A DNA stretch of 48,824 nucleotides, taken from contig JADFCW010000008.1 of NCBI GenBank assembly GCA_017161705.1, forward strand, positions 1 to 48,824, written 5' to 3'. The notes under the pieces were generated by a model, which was not told the DNA's origin, did no database searches, and saw nothing but the letters and a program-made list of their open reading frames with translations. The position numbers and the translations under genes are program-made. This document shows positions 27,205 to 37,257 of the stretch, in pieces. Source of the stretch: Candidatus Sumerlaeota bacterium. Lineage in GTDB: Bacteria; Sumerlaeota; Sumerlaeia; JADFCW01. Each line of letters begins with the position of its first letter. Positions within the stretch are counted from its first letter, which is position 1.

Positions 27205-28911
27205 ATGAAAATCCATCGCCCCATTGCCCTCGCTGCAATGTGCCTGTTGCCGGCGTTCGCTTTCGTCGCCTGCAAGAGCGAACCGGCCTTGCGGCCCATG
27301 AGCGAACGGCCTGCGCGGCCTCTGCCCGCTCTCTTCCACGCCTTTCCCGCCGACACCGTCCTCGCTTTCGCACTGACCGATCTCGACGCCTTTCGCACGG
27401 GCTTCAAACAGACGGCCCTCAACGAAGCATGGGAGGGGCCCAACATGCAGGCGTGGCGGCAGGACAGCTGGCCGAAATTCAAAAACATGATCCTCGAACG
27501 GATCGGCACCACCAGCGAGGAAGTGGACGGCCTGTTTCACGGCGACATACTGCTGTTGATGATCAAGGGCGGGGAGCCGGGTGACGCTCCCCACGGCGTG
27601 GTGTTGGTCCGGCCCACAACCAACAAAGCCCAGATCGAGGCGTTCGCGCAAAAACTCGCGGCGCGGCCCGGAGCCGGAAAGCTCGTCATGCGGTGGGCCA
27701 ATGATGTATTTGTCATATCCGACGCCGAGCCGCTGGTCGCCGAAGTCGAAGCCAACCTCAAAGCCGGCCATTCGCCCATCGAGAAAACTCCTGGCTTCGG
27801 GGTGCTGGCCCGCAGTTTTGACTCGAAGGCCTTTGCCCATCTTTGGGTGAATGGACAATCCGGCGGAACGGCCGGTGCAGCCGCCGGAAATCCCGACGAT
27901 ATTGCCGGCGCCTACTTCTCCGCGGCCCTCCTGAAAAAGGGTTTTGCCACCCACGGGGTGGTTCAATTCCCCGGAAAACGTCCCGAAGCGTTGGACATTC
28001 TCGGCGACAGCGCGCCGTCGAAAGCCATTCGCCTCGTGCCGCCGGACATTCAGGCCTTCGTCAGCCTGCGCCATGCCGGCGCCGCCAAAATCCTCGAAGT
28101 TGCTAAATCCAACGGCCAGGTGACCGACGCCGAATGGAAACAAGGCATCGCCGAGGCCAACAGCGCTCTGGGCGTCAACGTCGAGACCGATCTGCCCAGA
28201 ATGCTCGGCAGCGAGATCGCCGTTAGCTACGCGCCCACGGCGGCCATGCCGCAAATCGCCGTCTATATCGAGTGCCTCGACGGGCCCGCCCTGCTCAAAG
28301 TGATAGACAATCTGTTTGCGACATCGCCTCTGCAGGTCGCCCAGGCCGAACAGAATGGGCTAAAATACAAGCAGATTACCATTCCGCTTGGGTTTATCCC
28401 GCTGCAAATCGCCTGGGCGCAGGTCGGCAATTTCATTGTCTTCGCCACACCCGCCGCCGGGCTCTCGACGGCCGCCGCAACCGTCAAGTCCGGCAAGTCG
28501 CTGGCCGACGATGCCAACTATAAACAGGCCATTGCCGAGACCGGTCCAGCCGGCTGGTATGAAAGCTACGTGCGCCCCGCCCAGGGCACCGGCGGCGCGG
28601 GCCCGCTGGCCGTTATGCTGCCGCTGTGGCTCCAGCAATTCAACCAACAAACCGGTCTGAACCTTGCGCTCTCGGACATCACCAATTTCCAGCTGGTCTC
28701 CAGCGACAAAACGCCGGCCGTCAGCCGCTGCCGCCTCAGTCCCGACGGCATCGAAACGCAGGGCTACTTCACCTGCGGGTTGACGCTCGATCCGGCGATC
28801 ATTCTTGCGGCGGCCAGCCTGATGCGGGCAAGGGTCGCGCCCGTCGAGCCAGTCGCCGGCACACCGCCGGCCGCCCCGGCAGTTCGATCCCGCAGCTCGA
28901 CCAAGCGATAG
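27205..28911 (+). CDS. Secreted lipoprotein, DUF3352-like
   Basis: MKIHRPIALAAMCLLPAFAFVACKSEPALRP (lipobox FVAC); long alpha/beta body of DUF3352 style (FHAFPADTVLAFALTDLDAFRTGFKQTAL). AAAGGAG precedes ATG. Confidence 0.6.
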   Translation: MKIHRPIALAAMCLLPAFAFVACKSEPALRPMSERPARPLPALFHAFPADTVLAFALTDLDAFRTGFKQTALNEAWEGPNMQAWRQDSWPKFKNMILERIGTTSEEVDGLFHGDILLLMIKGGEPGDAPHGVVLVRPTTNKAQIEAFAQKLAARPGAGKLVMRWANDVFVISDAEPLVAEVEANLKAGHSPIEKTPGFGVLARSFDSKAFAHLWVNGQSGGTAGAAAGNPDDIAGAYFSAALLKKGFATHGVVQFPGKRPEALDILGDSAPSKAIRLVPPDIQAFVSLRHAGAAKILEVAKSNGQVTDAEWKQGIAEANSALGVNVETDLPRMLGSEIAVSYAPTAAMPQIAVYIECLDGPALLKVIDNLFATSPLQVAQAEQNGLKYKQITIPLGFIPLQIAWAQVGNFIVFATPAAGLSTAAATVKSGKSLADDANYKQAIAETGPAGWYESYVRPAQGTGGAGPLAVMLPLWLQQFNQQTGLNLALSDITNFQLVSSDKTPAVSRCRLSPDGIETQGYFTCGLTLDPAIILAAASLMRARVAPVEPVAGTPPAAPAVRSRSSTKR

Positions 28912-28994
28912 CGCTTGCGCTTGACAAATCGAACAGGCCTCTTGCAGATACCATCCGCCATGACAGTTTATTATTTCACGGAAGGACTTGCCTT

Positions 28995-29975
28995 ATGGGT
29001 TTCAATGTCTATGTCACGCGCCAAATTCCCGAACCCGGTCTGGAACTGCTCCGCCGCGAATGCAGTGTAGTCGAAGTCAATCCCGAAGACCGTGTCATCA
29101 CGCGCGCAGAACTTCTGGAAAAAGTCCGCGGACGCGACGGTCTCCTGCCCATGCTCACCGAGCGCATTGACGCCGAGGTCATGGACGCCGCCCCGACGCT
29201 TCGCGTCGTCGCCAACTACGCCGTCGGCTACAACAACATTGACCTCGCTGCCGCCACCGCCCGCGGCATCGTCGTCACCAACACCCCGGGCGTTTTGACC
29301 GACGCCACGGCCGATTTGGCCTGGGCGTTGCTCTTTGCTGTTGCCCGCCGCGTCGTCGAGTCCGACCGCTTCACGCGCGAGGGCAAGTTTGCCGGCTGGG
29401 CGCCCATGCTTTTCCTCGGAGCCGACATTACCGGCCGCACGCTCGGCATCGTTGGCGCCGGCCGAATCGGCACCGCCATGGCCGAGCGCGCACGCGGCTT
29501 TCAAATGAAAATCCTTTACACGGATGCGGTCGGATCCGATCGGATGGAACGGGAACTCGGCGCCCAACGCGTCTCGCTCGACGAACTGCTCGCCGAAAGC
29601 GACTTCGTCTCCGTCCATGTTCCCCTGACCGAGGGAACGCAGCACTTGTTTGGCATAGAGCAGTTTCGGAAAATGAAACGCACGGCCATTTTCATCAATA
29701 CCGCGCGCGGCCCCGTTCACGACGAAACCGCTCTGGTCGAAGCCCTGAAGTCAGGTCTGATTGCCGGCGCCGGACTGGACGTCTATGAACATGAACCCGC
29801 GCTGGCACCGGGACTTGCCGAACTGCCCAACGTCGTCGTGCTCCCGCATATCGGCAGCGCCACAATCGGCACACGCACGCGCATGGCGCTGATGGCCGCC
29901 GAGAACCTCGTGGCGGTTCTCAAAGGCCAGCGCGCACCCAACTGCGTGAATCCAGAAGTGTATAACCGGAAATAA
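28995..29975 (+). CDS. D-2-hydroxyacid dehydrogenase (glyoxylate/hydroxypyruvate reductase type)
   Basis: VVANYAVGYNNIDLAAATARGIVVTNTPGVLTDATADLAWALLFAVARRV, GRTLGIVGAGRIGTAMAERARGF, MKRTAIFINTARGPVHDETALVEALKSGLIAGAGLDVYEHEP. Confidence 0.93.
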   Translation: MGFNVYVTRQIPEPGLELLRRECSVVEVNPEDRVITRAELLEKVRGRDGLLPMLTERIDAEVMDAAPTLRVVANYAVGYNNIDLAAATARGIVVTNTPGVLTDATADLAWALLFAVARRVVESDRFTREGKFAGWAPMLFLGADITGRTLGIVGAGRIGTAMAERARGFQMKILYTDAVGSDRMERELGAQRVSLDELLAESDFVSVHVPLTEGTQHLFGIEQFRKMKRTAIFINTARGPVHDETALVEALKSGLIAGAGLDVYEHEPALAPGLAELPNVVVLPHIGSATIGTRTRMALMAAENLVAVLKGQRAPNCVNPEVYNRK

Positions 29976-30087
29976 TGCGCTGCGTCGCGGGCAAAACTCG
30001 ACACCGCGGTCACTCACCGCCTAAAGATGCAATGCAGCCTCGCCTTTCTCCCTTCGGAGCCCGCGTTCTCTCGACACGCTTCCAGAC

Positions 30088-30669
30088 CTACAAGCGGGTA
30101 AAAGGACGCCCGACGCCCGTGAAGACCTGCTTTTCCTGCAGGCGGCCGTCTAGAAAAATATACTTCTCGCCCACGTCCCAATATGTCCAACTCTCGCGTT
30201 TCATTCCCTGCACGGGACTCAACACATCGCGCTCCTGCGGATCGCCCCGCTCGCACAGCACGCGGAACTGATCGGACATCGGCACCTCGACAAACTTGGT
30301 GGGCGACTCGAACCGAATCTCGATTCCCGCCTTCTCATACAGCCACGACAGGGGCAGCTTGCTGACCTGCCGGTTGCGATACACCGGCCCGGCCTCGCGG
30401 CTGGTGGCGATCTCGCCGCGGGGATTATACCAGATGCGGAAAAAGTCCGGCTTGCCGTATTTCTCATAGGCCGCAAGTTCAGCCGCCGACAGCTCGCGCA
30501 GATTCGGCCAGTTCTCCGACGGCCGCACCAGATTGACCGAAAACTTGGTGTCCATGGAAACCGACAGGTCCTTTTGGCAGGTCGCCGAGGCACCGCATAA
30601 CAACAGGGCCATACCGCAAGCCCACATCCTCCCCTGCGCAGCCTTTCTCCGTCTGTTTTTCTCGATCAT
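30088..30669 (-). CDS. Putative exported protein of unknown function
   Basis: Signal-like N-terminus (MIEKNRRRKAAQGRMWACGMALLLCGASATC) and GGAGGG-type SD upstream of the ATG at 30669; no family recognised. Confidence 0.5.
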   Translation of the reverse strand: MIEKNRRRKAAQGRMWACGMALLLCGASATCQKDLSVSMDTKFSVNLVRPSENWPNLRELSAAELAAYEKYGKPDFFRIWYNPRGEIATSREAGPVYRNRQVSKLPLSWLYEKAGIEIRFESPTKFVEVPMSDQFRVLCERGDPQERDVLSPVQGMKRESWTYWDVGEKYIFLDGRLQEKQVFTGVGRPFTRL

Positions 30670-31065
30670 TCTCCACCCTCCAACCGAATCTGACCTTATG
30701 ATTTTGCCCGCGCCCTGCAAAATGCAACGGAAAAACCGCACGGGGCGGATCTCCGAGCTCTTTCAACAAGAGCCTCAAAAAATCCCATGATCCCTTCGCG
30801 GCGGAGCGATTTTGCGTGAAACTTCCATTGAAGGACCAGAAATCACGCCGGGACTGCCGGTCGGCTTTCATGCGTTTGGGCTTGCGCGTCGCAATCGCGT
30901 ATGGTGCCGTTGCGGTCGTAACGCTTCCTTCCAGAGGAACGAAGCGCGGAATATAACGCCCGGAGGGTGCCGACTACGGCGTGGGATCGTGAATCGTACA
31001 CCACCGCGCCGAGACGATAAACCGAATCCAGGGCCGCAGATCATTCAAACAAGGAGCCGCCGACA

Positions 31066-32432
31066 ATGACCGACAGAGCCACGAAGTCGAAAAGCATTTC
31101 CCATCGCTCACAACGCACAGCCCGACGGGAGTTTATCAAATCCGCCGCCGCCGCTGCCGGAGGGCTGATTCTTCTGCGCAGCGGAACGCGCCTGGGCGCC
31201 GGGGCGCCCCGAGCAATACGCTCAACATTGCCCTGATCGGCACCGGCGGACGCGCCCGCGCGCATTTCCGCGTGGCCTCCGAAGAGAACGTTGTGGCGCT
31301 GTGCGACGTGAACGAACAGGCCCTTGCCGCCGCCGCCCAGAAGTTCCCCAACGCGAAACACTATGTGGACTGGCGAAAGTGTCTCGACCAGAAAGACCTT
31401 GACGCTGTCATTTGCAGCACGACGGATTTCACGCACGCCTTCGTGGCCAACTGGGCGCTGAACCGCAACTTCCACGTCTATTGCGAAAAGCCCCTGGGCA
31501 TCACGGTCGAGGAAGCGCGTGTGGTTCGCGCCAACTATCTCAAGCGAAAGGACAAAGTGGCTACGCAGGTAGGCACGCAGCGGCACGCGAATCCGAACTT
31601 CAACCGCGTGCGCGAAATCATCCTCGACGGCGGCGTCGGTACGCTGCAACACGTCCACGCCTGGGGCAACCGGCAGATTCGGCGCAAAGAATACCTTCCC
31701 GGCGAAGGCGAGGTGCCGCCGTATCTTCACTACGATTTGTGGCTCGGACCCGCTCCTTATCACCCTTACAATAAAGGATATTTCGGCGGCTGTCTGGCGT
31801 GGAACATGTATTGGGATTTCGGCGCCGGCCAGATCGGCGACATGGGCAGCCACACCATTGACCTCGCCTGGAATGCAATGGACGCGGAATTGCCGACCTC
31901 AGCCGAGGCGCACGGCGAGCCGTTCAATCCCGACGTGACGCCGGTGGACCTGACCGCAACATTCGAGTTTCCGGCGAACAAGTGGCGGCCGCCCATTCGC
32001 TATACGTGGTATCAGGGCGCTCACAAACCCAACCGGCTCGAAGGCGAGATCAACGTCGAGAAGATCGGCCACGGCGCGCTGTTTGTCGGCGACAAGGGTT
32101 TTCTGGTCGCCGACTTTACCAAGAACGAGCTTCTTCCTCGCAACCAGGAGGCGGGATTGGCCCACTACAAACCGCGGCCCAAGGAAGAACAGATCCCCGA
32201 CATGGGCAATTTCCAGGAACAGTGGATCAATGCTTGCAAGGGCGACCTGAAGACGTCGTGCGATTTTAAATACAGCGGCGATGCCATCGAAACGATGCTG
32301 CTGGGCCTCGTCGCCTATCGCGCCGAAAAGAAAATCCTCTACGACGGCAAAAATGGCCGCGTGACCAACGCCAACGAGGCCAACAAGTTTCTGCGGCGCG
32401 ACTACCGCGACGGCTGGACGCTCGACGGATAG
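31066..32432 (+). pseudogene. Gfo/Idh/MocA family oxidoreductase with Tat signal, apparent single-base frameshift near 31201-31210
   Basis: ATG at 31066 encodes MTDRATKSKSISHRSQRTARREFIKSAAAAAGGLILLRSGTRLGAGAP then terminates; the next frame reads PSNTLNIALIGTGGRARAHFRVASEENVVALCDVNEQ into ORF 31272-32432. Confidence 0.8.
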
Positions 32433-32459
32433 TCGCCGGTGTCAAAAAGATAGTGTCGC

Positions 32460-33818
32460 TTACGCTTTCGCGCCCGCTTTTCGCGCCCCCGGCTTCTTTT
32501 CGCGGGCGCCTAAACCGGGAATCTGATAAACGCCGGGAACAGGAATTTCCGGCGCCGGAAGCTTGGCCTCGAAACTCAGCGGCTTGGGCACCAGATCGAG
32601 TTCCGAGTTCAGCAACGCATCCCACGTCAGGCGCTTGCCGGAATAAGCCGACTCGCGTCCGAGAATCGCCGTGAACGAGCTTTCGGCCACTTGCATCGCC
32701 TCATTGTAATAACGGCCTTTGCCCGTGATGCTGATGATCAGGTCCACGTGCTCCTGCACGTTGCCCGACTCGCCCTCGTCCTTGAGCGGCTGGCCGAGGT
32801 TGTCGCGGCAGTCGGTCTCCCGCTTGGTTCCGACGACGATCTCCGACACGTTGCCGTCGCAATTCTGCCAATGGCGCGTGAGAGCGGTCATGTGGACAAT
32901 ACGCCCGCCAATCTCATATTCGTAGTCCACCGACACGTTGTCCCAGATGTTGCCCATATATTCCTGGTCTTTGGTTTTCCAGGCTCTTCCACCTGAAGCG
33001 AACGCAGCAACGGGGTGCCCGCCCAGCGCCCAGTTCATGGCGTCAATGCTGTGGATGGCCTGCTCGACGATTTGATCGCCGCTCAGCCAGATGTAGGAAT
33101 ACCACGCGCGAATCTGCCATTCGAGGTCGCTCCACTTCGGGTCGCGCACCTTGGCTTTGAAGACCGGGCCGCGGCAATCGTAGCAGCGCGCGGCCAAAAT
33201 ATCGCCGATCTGCCCATCGTGGATTTTTTTGATGGTCTCGATGAACGCAACGGTATGGCGCCGCTGCGTGCCGGCGACCACGGACAGCCGCATTTCCTCG
33301 GACTTTTTGGCGGCGGCCATAAACCGCCGGATGCCGACCGCATCAGTCCCGACAGGCTTTTCGCAGAAGATGTTCTTCCCGGCATTGACCGCCGCCTCGA
33401 AATGCATCGGGCGGAAGCCGGGCGGCGTGGCCAGGATGATATAATTGGCCTCGCTCTTGAGCAACTTCTCATAGCAGTCCAGTCCCGTAAAGCACATCTC
33501 TTCGGTGAGTTTGATCCGGTCGCGTATTTCCGGTCCCCCCGATTCCATGAAACGCTTCCGGGCGGCATCCACCGGGTCTTTGAACACGTCGGCGATCGCC
33601 ACCAGCTGCATGGGGACGTTGGCGATTTCAGCGGCGCGAAGCGCATCACGCACAGCGCCCGTGCCACGGCCTCCGCACCCGATCAGGCCGATCTTGAGAG
33701 GTGCAGCTTCGGCCACATAGCCGGGTCGGGGCGCACCGACCGCAGCGGCAGCCGCTGCCGAGACCGTCGCGCTCGTTTTCAGAAAATCACGCCGATTGAC
33801 TCGTTGGCTCTTTTCCAT
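32460..33818 (-). CDS. Gfo/Idh/MocA family oxidoreductase with Tat signal
   Basis: MEKSQRVNRRDFLKTSATVSAAAAAAVGAPRPG, KIGLIGCGGRGTGAVRDAL, CEKPVGTDAVGIRRF; SD AGGAGGAAGG before ATG 33818. Confidence 0.9.
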   Translation of the reverse strand: MEKSQRVNRRDFLKTSATVSAAAAAAVGAPRPGYVAEAAPLKIGLIGCGGRGTGAVRDALRAAEIANVPMQLVAIADVFKDPVDAARKRFMESGGPEIRDRIKLTEEMCFTGLDCYEKLLKSEANYIILATPPGFRPMHFEAAVNAGKNIFCEKPVGTDAVGIRRFMAAAKKSEEMRLSVVAGTQRRHTVAFIETIKKIHDGQIGDILAARCYDCRGPVFKAKVRDPKWSDLEWQIRAWYSYIWLSGDQIVEQAIHSIDAMNWALGGHPVAAFASGGRAWKTKDQEYMGNIWDNVSVDYEYEIGGRIVHMTALTRHWQNCDGNVSEIVVGTKRETDCRDNLGQPLKDEGESGNVQEHVDLIISITGKGRYYNEAMQVAESSFTAILGRESAYSGKRLTWDALLNSELDLVPKPLSFEAKLPAPEIPVPGVYQIPGLGAREKKPGARKAGAKA

Positions 33819-33950
33819 GGTTCCTTCCTCCTCCAAAAGTGGTTTGAGGATAGGTCGGTTCCTCATGATCAGAAAGGGTCATGGTCTGACTCCGATGAAC
33901 CGTACCAACCATAACGGCCGGATTTCACAAGTCAAGAGGAAGGCAGCGGG

Positions 33951-35468
33951 CTAAAAACGCAGACTCACCAGAAGCTCGCCAATCCGGTCCTGAATGGCGC
34001 AGACCTCGGCCGTTCGGTTTGCGCAGTCGTTGGCCAAAATGGAGAACGCCACCGTGTGTCCCGAAGCGGTCTGCGCGTAGCCCGACAGGCAGCAGGCGAT
34101 GGACAAAGAACCGGTCTTGGCCTGTATTTTCCCCAGAGCACGCTGGCCCATTCGCCGCGAAAGCGTGCCGTCGCGGCCTGCAACGGCCAGCGAGTCGCGG
34201 AAAACCTGGCCTTCCTTGTGACGGGCCATGTGGGTCAGCAAAGCCACGACGGCCCGCGGGGTAACCAAATTTAGGCGGGACAAGCCGCTGCCATCCTCGA
34301 AGTTCGCCGCCGAGGGCAGAATGCCGATTTCGGCCAGAAACTCTTCCTCGAACGACTGGGCTTCCTTATACGAAGTGCGCTGCCGCAGCACAAAAGCCGT
34401 GGCTTGAAACAACTGCTCCGCGCAGTAGTTGTCGCTCTGTTTATTGGTTATGGCTATGATTTCTTTGAGCGGCGGCGACTGATAGCGGCCAACCAAAAGA
34501 GACAACGGGGGCGTGCTTGCCAAATCGCCATTGCGAACAGAAACAGTTCCGCCGACCGTAATTCCCTTTTTTGCCAGACAGTCCCGAAATACCTCGCCGG
34601 CCACTCGCGCCGCCTGCTCGAGCGGGACGCGGTGGACCTGTTCCGGTGCGCCCAGAGCGAGCCGCCCGCGTAGAATCAGATGATCGGGACCGTTTGTCCC
34701 CCGTTCGACGGCGATCGTATCCGGCGTGCCGCGCGGCCCCGTCATCGTCCGGTTTTCCACGGTCACTACAGAATTGGCCGGAAGCAGCGACACAATGGCC
34801 GGGCGGCCGGCCTGGGCCGCGGGCCGAACGCTGACCGAAATGCGGTTGCCGGCGATGCCAACGGCGCTGGCCCGCGGGGCATATTCGGCCGTTTCGTAAT
34901 CCTTGATCCACCCCTCCGCGGGCAGTCCGCCCGACACAAAACCGCTTTCGTCGAGGACGAGGTTGCCCTGAATGGCCCGCACGCCCAGGGTCGCCAGTCC
35001 GTCGGCCCATTCCTGAAGGGTCGCGGTCATGGAGCCGCGATGGAAACGCGGATTTAGAAAGGTCGGGTCGCCTGTCCCGCGCAGAATCAGATCGCCGGCC
35101 ACGGTACCGTCGTCGCCGATAGGAGCGGACAGATACAGCGAGGTAGTGAAGCGGAAATCGGCGCCGAGGCGATCCAGCGCCAATGCGGTAACGAACAGTT
35201 TGCGGTTCGAGGCGGGAATGAACAAATCGTCGGCGTGATAGGCACAGAGCACCTCGCCCGTATCGGTTCGCGCCGCACACACGCCCCAGCGGATGGAATT
35301 CGTCCCCTTGCGCTCCAGCAAGGATCGAATTTGTTCGGCCAGTTGCGGCGGAGAGATGGTTGTGAAGGTAGTTTGTTTTCGGGAGGCCGGCCCAAGCAGG
35401 AGAAGCGCTGCGACCAGCCCGAACGCCATGGACCATGACGTCGTTCGGCAACTCCGCCAACCCTTCAT
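33951..35468 (-). CDS. dacB: D-alanyl-D-alanine carboxypeptidase/endopeptidase (PBP4/DacB, S13)
   Basis: S13 motifs IPASNRKLFVTALALDRLG (SxxK), ITNKQSDNYCAEQLF (SxN), IQAKTGSLS (KTG). Confidence 0.9.
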   Translation of the reverse strand: MKGWRSCRTTSWSMAFGLVAALLLLGPASRKQTTFTTISPPQLAEQIRSLLERKGTNSIRWGVCAARTDTGEVLCAYHADDLFIPASNRKLFVTALALDRLGADFRFTTSLYLSAPIGDDGTVAGDLILRGTGDPTFLNPRFHRGSMTATLQEWADGLATLGVRAIQGNLVLDESGFVSGGLPAEGWIKDYETAEYAPRASAVGIAGNRISVSVRPAAQAGRPAIVSLLPANSVVTVENRTMTGPRGTPDTIAVERGTNGPDHLILRGRLALGAPEQVHRVPLEQAARVAGEVFRDCLAKKGITVGGTVSVRNGDLASTPPLSLLVGRYQSPPLKEIIAITNKQSDNYCAEQLFQATAFVLRQRTSYKEAQSFEEEFLAEIGILPSAANFEDGSGLSRLNLVTPRAVVALLTHMARHKEGQVFRDSLAVAGRDGTLSRRMGQRALGKIQAKTGSLSIACCLSGYAQTASGHTVAFSILANDCANRTAEVCAIQDRIGELLVSLRF

Positions 35469-35571
35469 TGTGCCTCCGGCGAAAGAAAGTGAAAAAAACC
35501 TTGCTTTGTTTCGGCTGATTGTCTTTTATTAGGGCGGCTATTTTGGATTTTGGCAAAGGTGCCCGCGCCGC

Positions 35572-36162
35572 ATGTTGAAAATCGCAAGCTATAGCTTGCA
35601 GGGACAAAACGTTAGGGTCAAGCTAAAGTGCTCCTGCGGGGCAGGAAAGGTCTTTGCGGTCAGCGACGAAAACAAGACGGTCTATTATTGCACGCGATGC
35701 CGCAGCCGAAAGACCCTAGACCAGCTCAAACGCGAGGCCTCGTCCTACTGGCGCAAGCGCAACTGGATTATTGCCTGCGAACCGGATCAGCGGGCCCATT
35801 CCCGAATCCACGTTCAATACCCAGCCCAGATGAAGGTTCGAGCTTCGCCTGCGGATTTGGCGCGCTTTGTGTTTCACGGACAGTGCCGGGTGCTCAGTGC
35901 TTCCGGCGCGCTGATTGTCGTAGATGATTTTCAGGAATCCTGTTTTCAGGAAGTCACGACCACCCATCGTCATGCCGAGATTGCTCTGGAGCGCAGACCC
36001 GAATTCCTTCCCCCAATTCTCGTGGGCAAGATTGTTGCTGTGCGCTATCGGCCCGACACACTTCCGCAATGCAACATCGGTGTGGCATTTGTAGGCCTTT
36101 CGGCCGACATCCAAGGCCGCATCCGCGAGTATATCGAAAAACAACGGGCGACTTCCACGTAG
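35572..36162 (+). CDS. PilZ-like domain protein with N-terminal zinc-ribbon-like segment
   Basis: LKCSCGAGKVFAVSDENKTVYYCTRCRS (CxC...CxxC) followed by RAHSRIHVQYPAQMKV (RxxxR) and LSASGALIVV. Confidence 0.5.
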   Translation: MLKIASYSLQGQNVRVKLKCSCGAGKVFAVSDENKTVYYCTRCRSRKTLDQLKREASSYWRKRNWIIACEPDQRAHSRIHVQYPAQMKVRASPADLARFVFHGQCRVLSASGALIVVDDFQESCFQEVTTTHRHAEIALERRPEFLPPILVGKIVAVRYRPDTLPQCNIGVAFVGLSADIQGRIREYIEKQRATST

Positions 36163-36333
36163 GACAACGCAATTCCGCAACACGCGACAGACTTAGGCTT
36201 TATCCGACGAAACCGTTGCGGCCGATTGCCCGCGAGCGCCGTTTCCGTCAGGAAGGTCTCTCGCGAGGGGTTTATATTTCTCTGGACTATCGGGCAAAAA
36301 TAAGCAGGAATATCAACCGCGGAGGAGAAGGCG

Positions 36334-37257
36334 ATGACACGTTTCGCAAACTGGATGGCGGCTGTAACCCTGTTGGCAGGCCTTGCCTGCCGGCAAGGCG
36401 ACATCCCTGCCCCGCGCGCCGCTGCCGAATCTGCCCCTGCCGTTTCGGCCAGCCTTCCGCCGGAATCCGCTGCCTCGTCGGCAACGGTGCAGGCCGACGC
36501 GCCCACCACAGCGCTCAATCTCCGGATTCCAGAAGCGTCGCGAAAGGCATTGGCCGATCCCGCATTTCGCGCCGTTCGGTACGAGATGGTCGAGCGCACG
36601 ATCGGCCCGAAAACTCCTTATGACGGCCGGCCGCCGGTGCGCGACCTCCGAGTGCTGGAAGCCATGCGCTGGGTGCCGCGCCACGAGTTCGTGCCGGCCG
36701 CCTACCGGCGTTTCAGCTACGCCGACGAACCGTTGGAAATCGGCTATGGCCAAACCATTTCACAGCCCTATATTGTGGCCCTGATGACCGAACTCCTGAA
36801 ACCGAAACCCGACGACCGCGTATTGGAAATCGGCACCGGTTCCGGCTATCAGGCAGCGGTTCTTGCCTTGCTGGTCAAAGAGGTCTACACCATCGAAATA
36901 GTCGAGCCATTGGCCAAACGGGCGGAAAAGGACTTGCGGCGGCTCGGCTATGACAATGTCTTTGTGCGTGCAGGCGACGGCTATCGCGGCTGGCCTGAAA
37001 AAGCGCCCTTCGACAGCATCATCGTGACCGCCGCGCCGGAACGAATTCCCCGCCCGCTCGAAGAACAACTCAAGGTCGGCGGACGGATGGTCATGCCGAT
37101 CGGCCCCCAGTTTCATCAGGAACTGGTCGTCTTGACCAAGACCGCGCCGGACGACCAGCGGCCCCGGAAAGCCGGCAATGGTTTGATCCGCGAAGTCGTG
37201 ATCCCGGTTCGTTTTGTTCCGATGACCGGCGAGATCCAGAAAGTGGGCAAAGAGTGA
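36334..37257 (+). CDS. pcm: Protein-L-isoaspartate O-methyltransferase with lipoprotein-type signal
   Basis: N-terminus MTRFANWMAAVTLLAGLACRQG (lipobox LAGLAC); PIMT core IGYGQTISQPYIVALMTELL, VLEIGTGSGYQAAVLA, PFDSIIVTAAPERIP. Confidence 0.88.
   Translation: MTRFANWMAAVTLLAGLACRQGDIPAPRAAAESAPAVSASLPPESAASSATVQADAPTTALNLRIPEASRKALADPAFRAVRYEMVERTIGPKTPYDGRPPVRDLRVLEAMRWVPRHEFVPAAYRRFSYADEPLEIGYGQTISQPYIVALMTELLKPKPDDRVLEIGTGSGYQAAVLALLVKEVYTIEIVEPLAKRAEKDLRRLGYDNVFVRAGDGYRGWPEKAPFDSIIVTAAPERIPRPLEEQLKVGGRMVMPIGPQFHQELVVLTKTAPDDQRPRKAGNGLIREVVIPVRFVPMTGEIQKVGKE

Noticed and set aside
26788-28254. 488-aa minus-strand ORF spanning two plus-strand genes
   Set aside because: Overlaps two plus-strand genes with signal peptides and SD sites; no domain seen.
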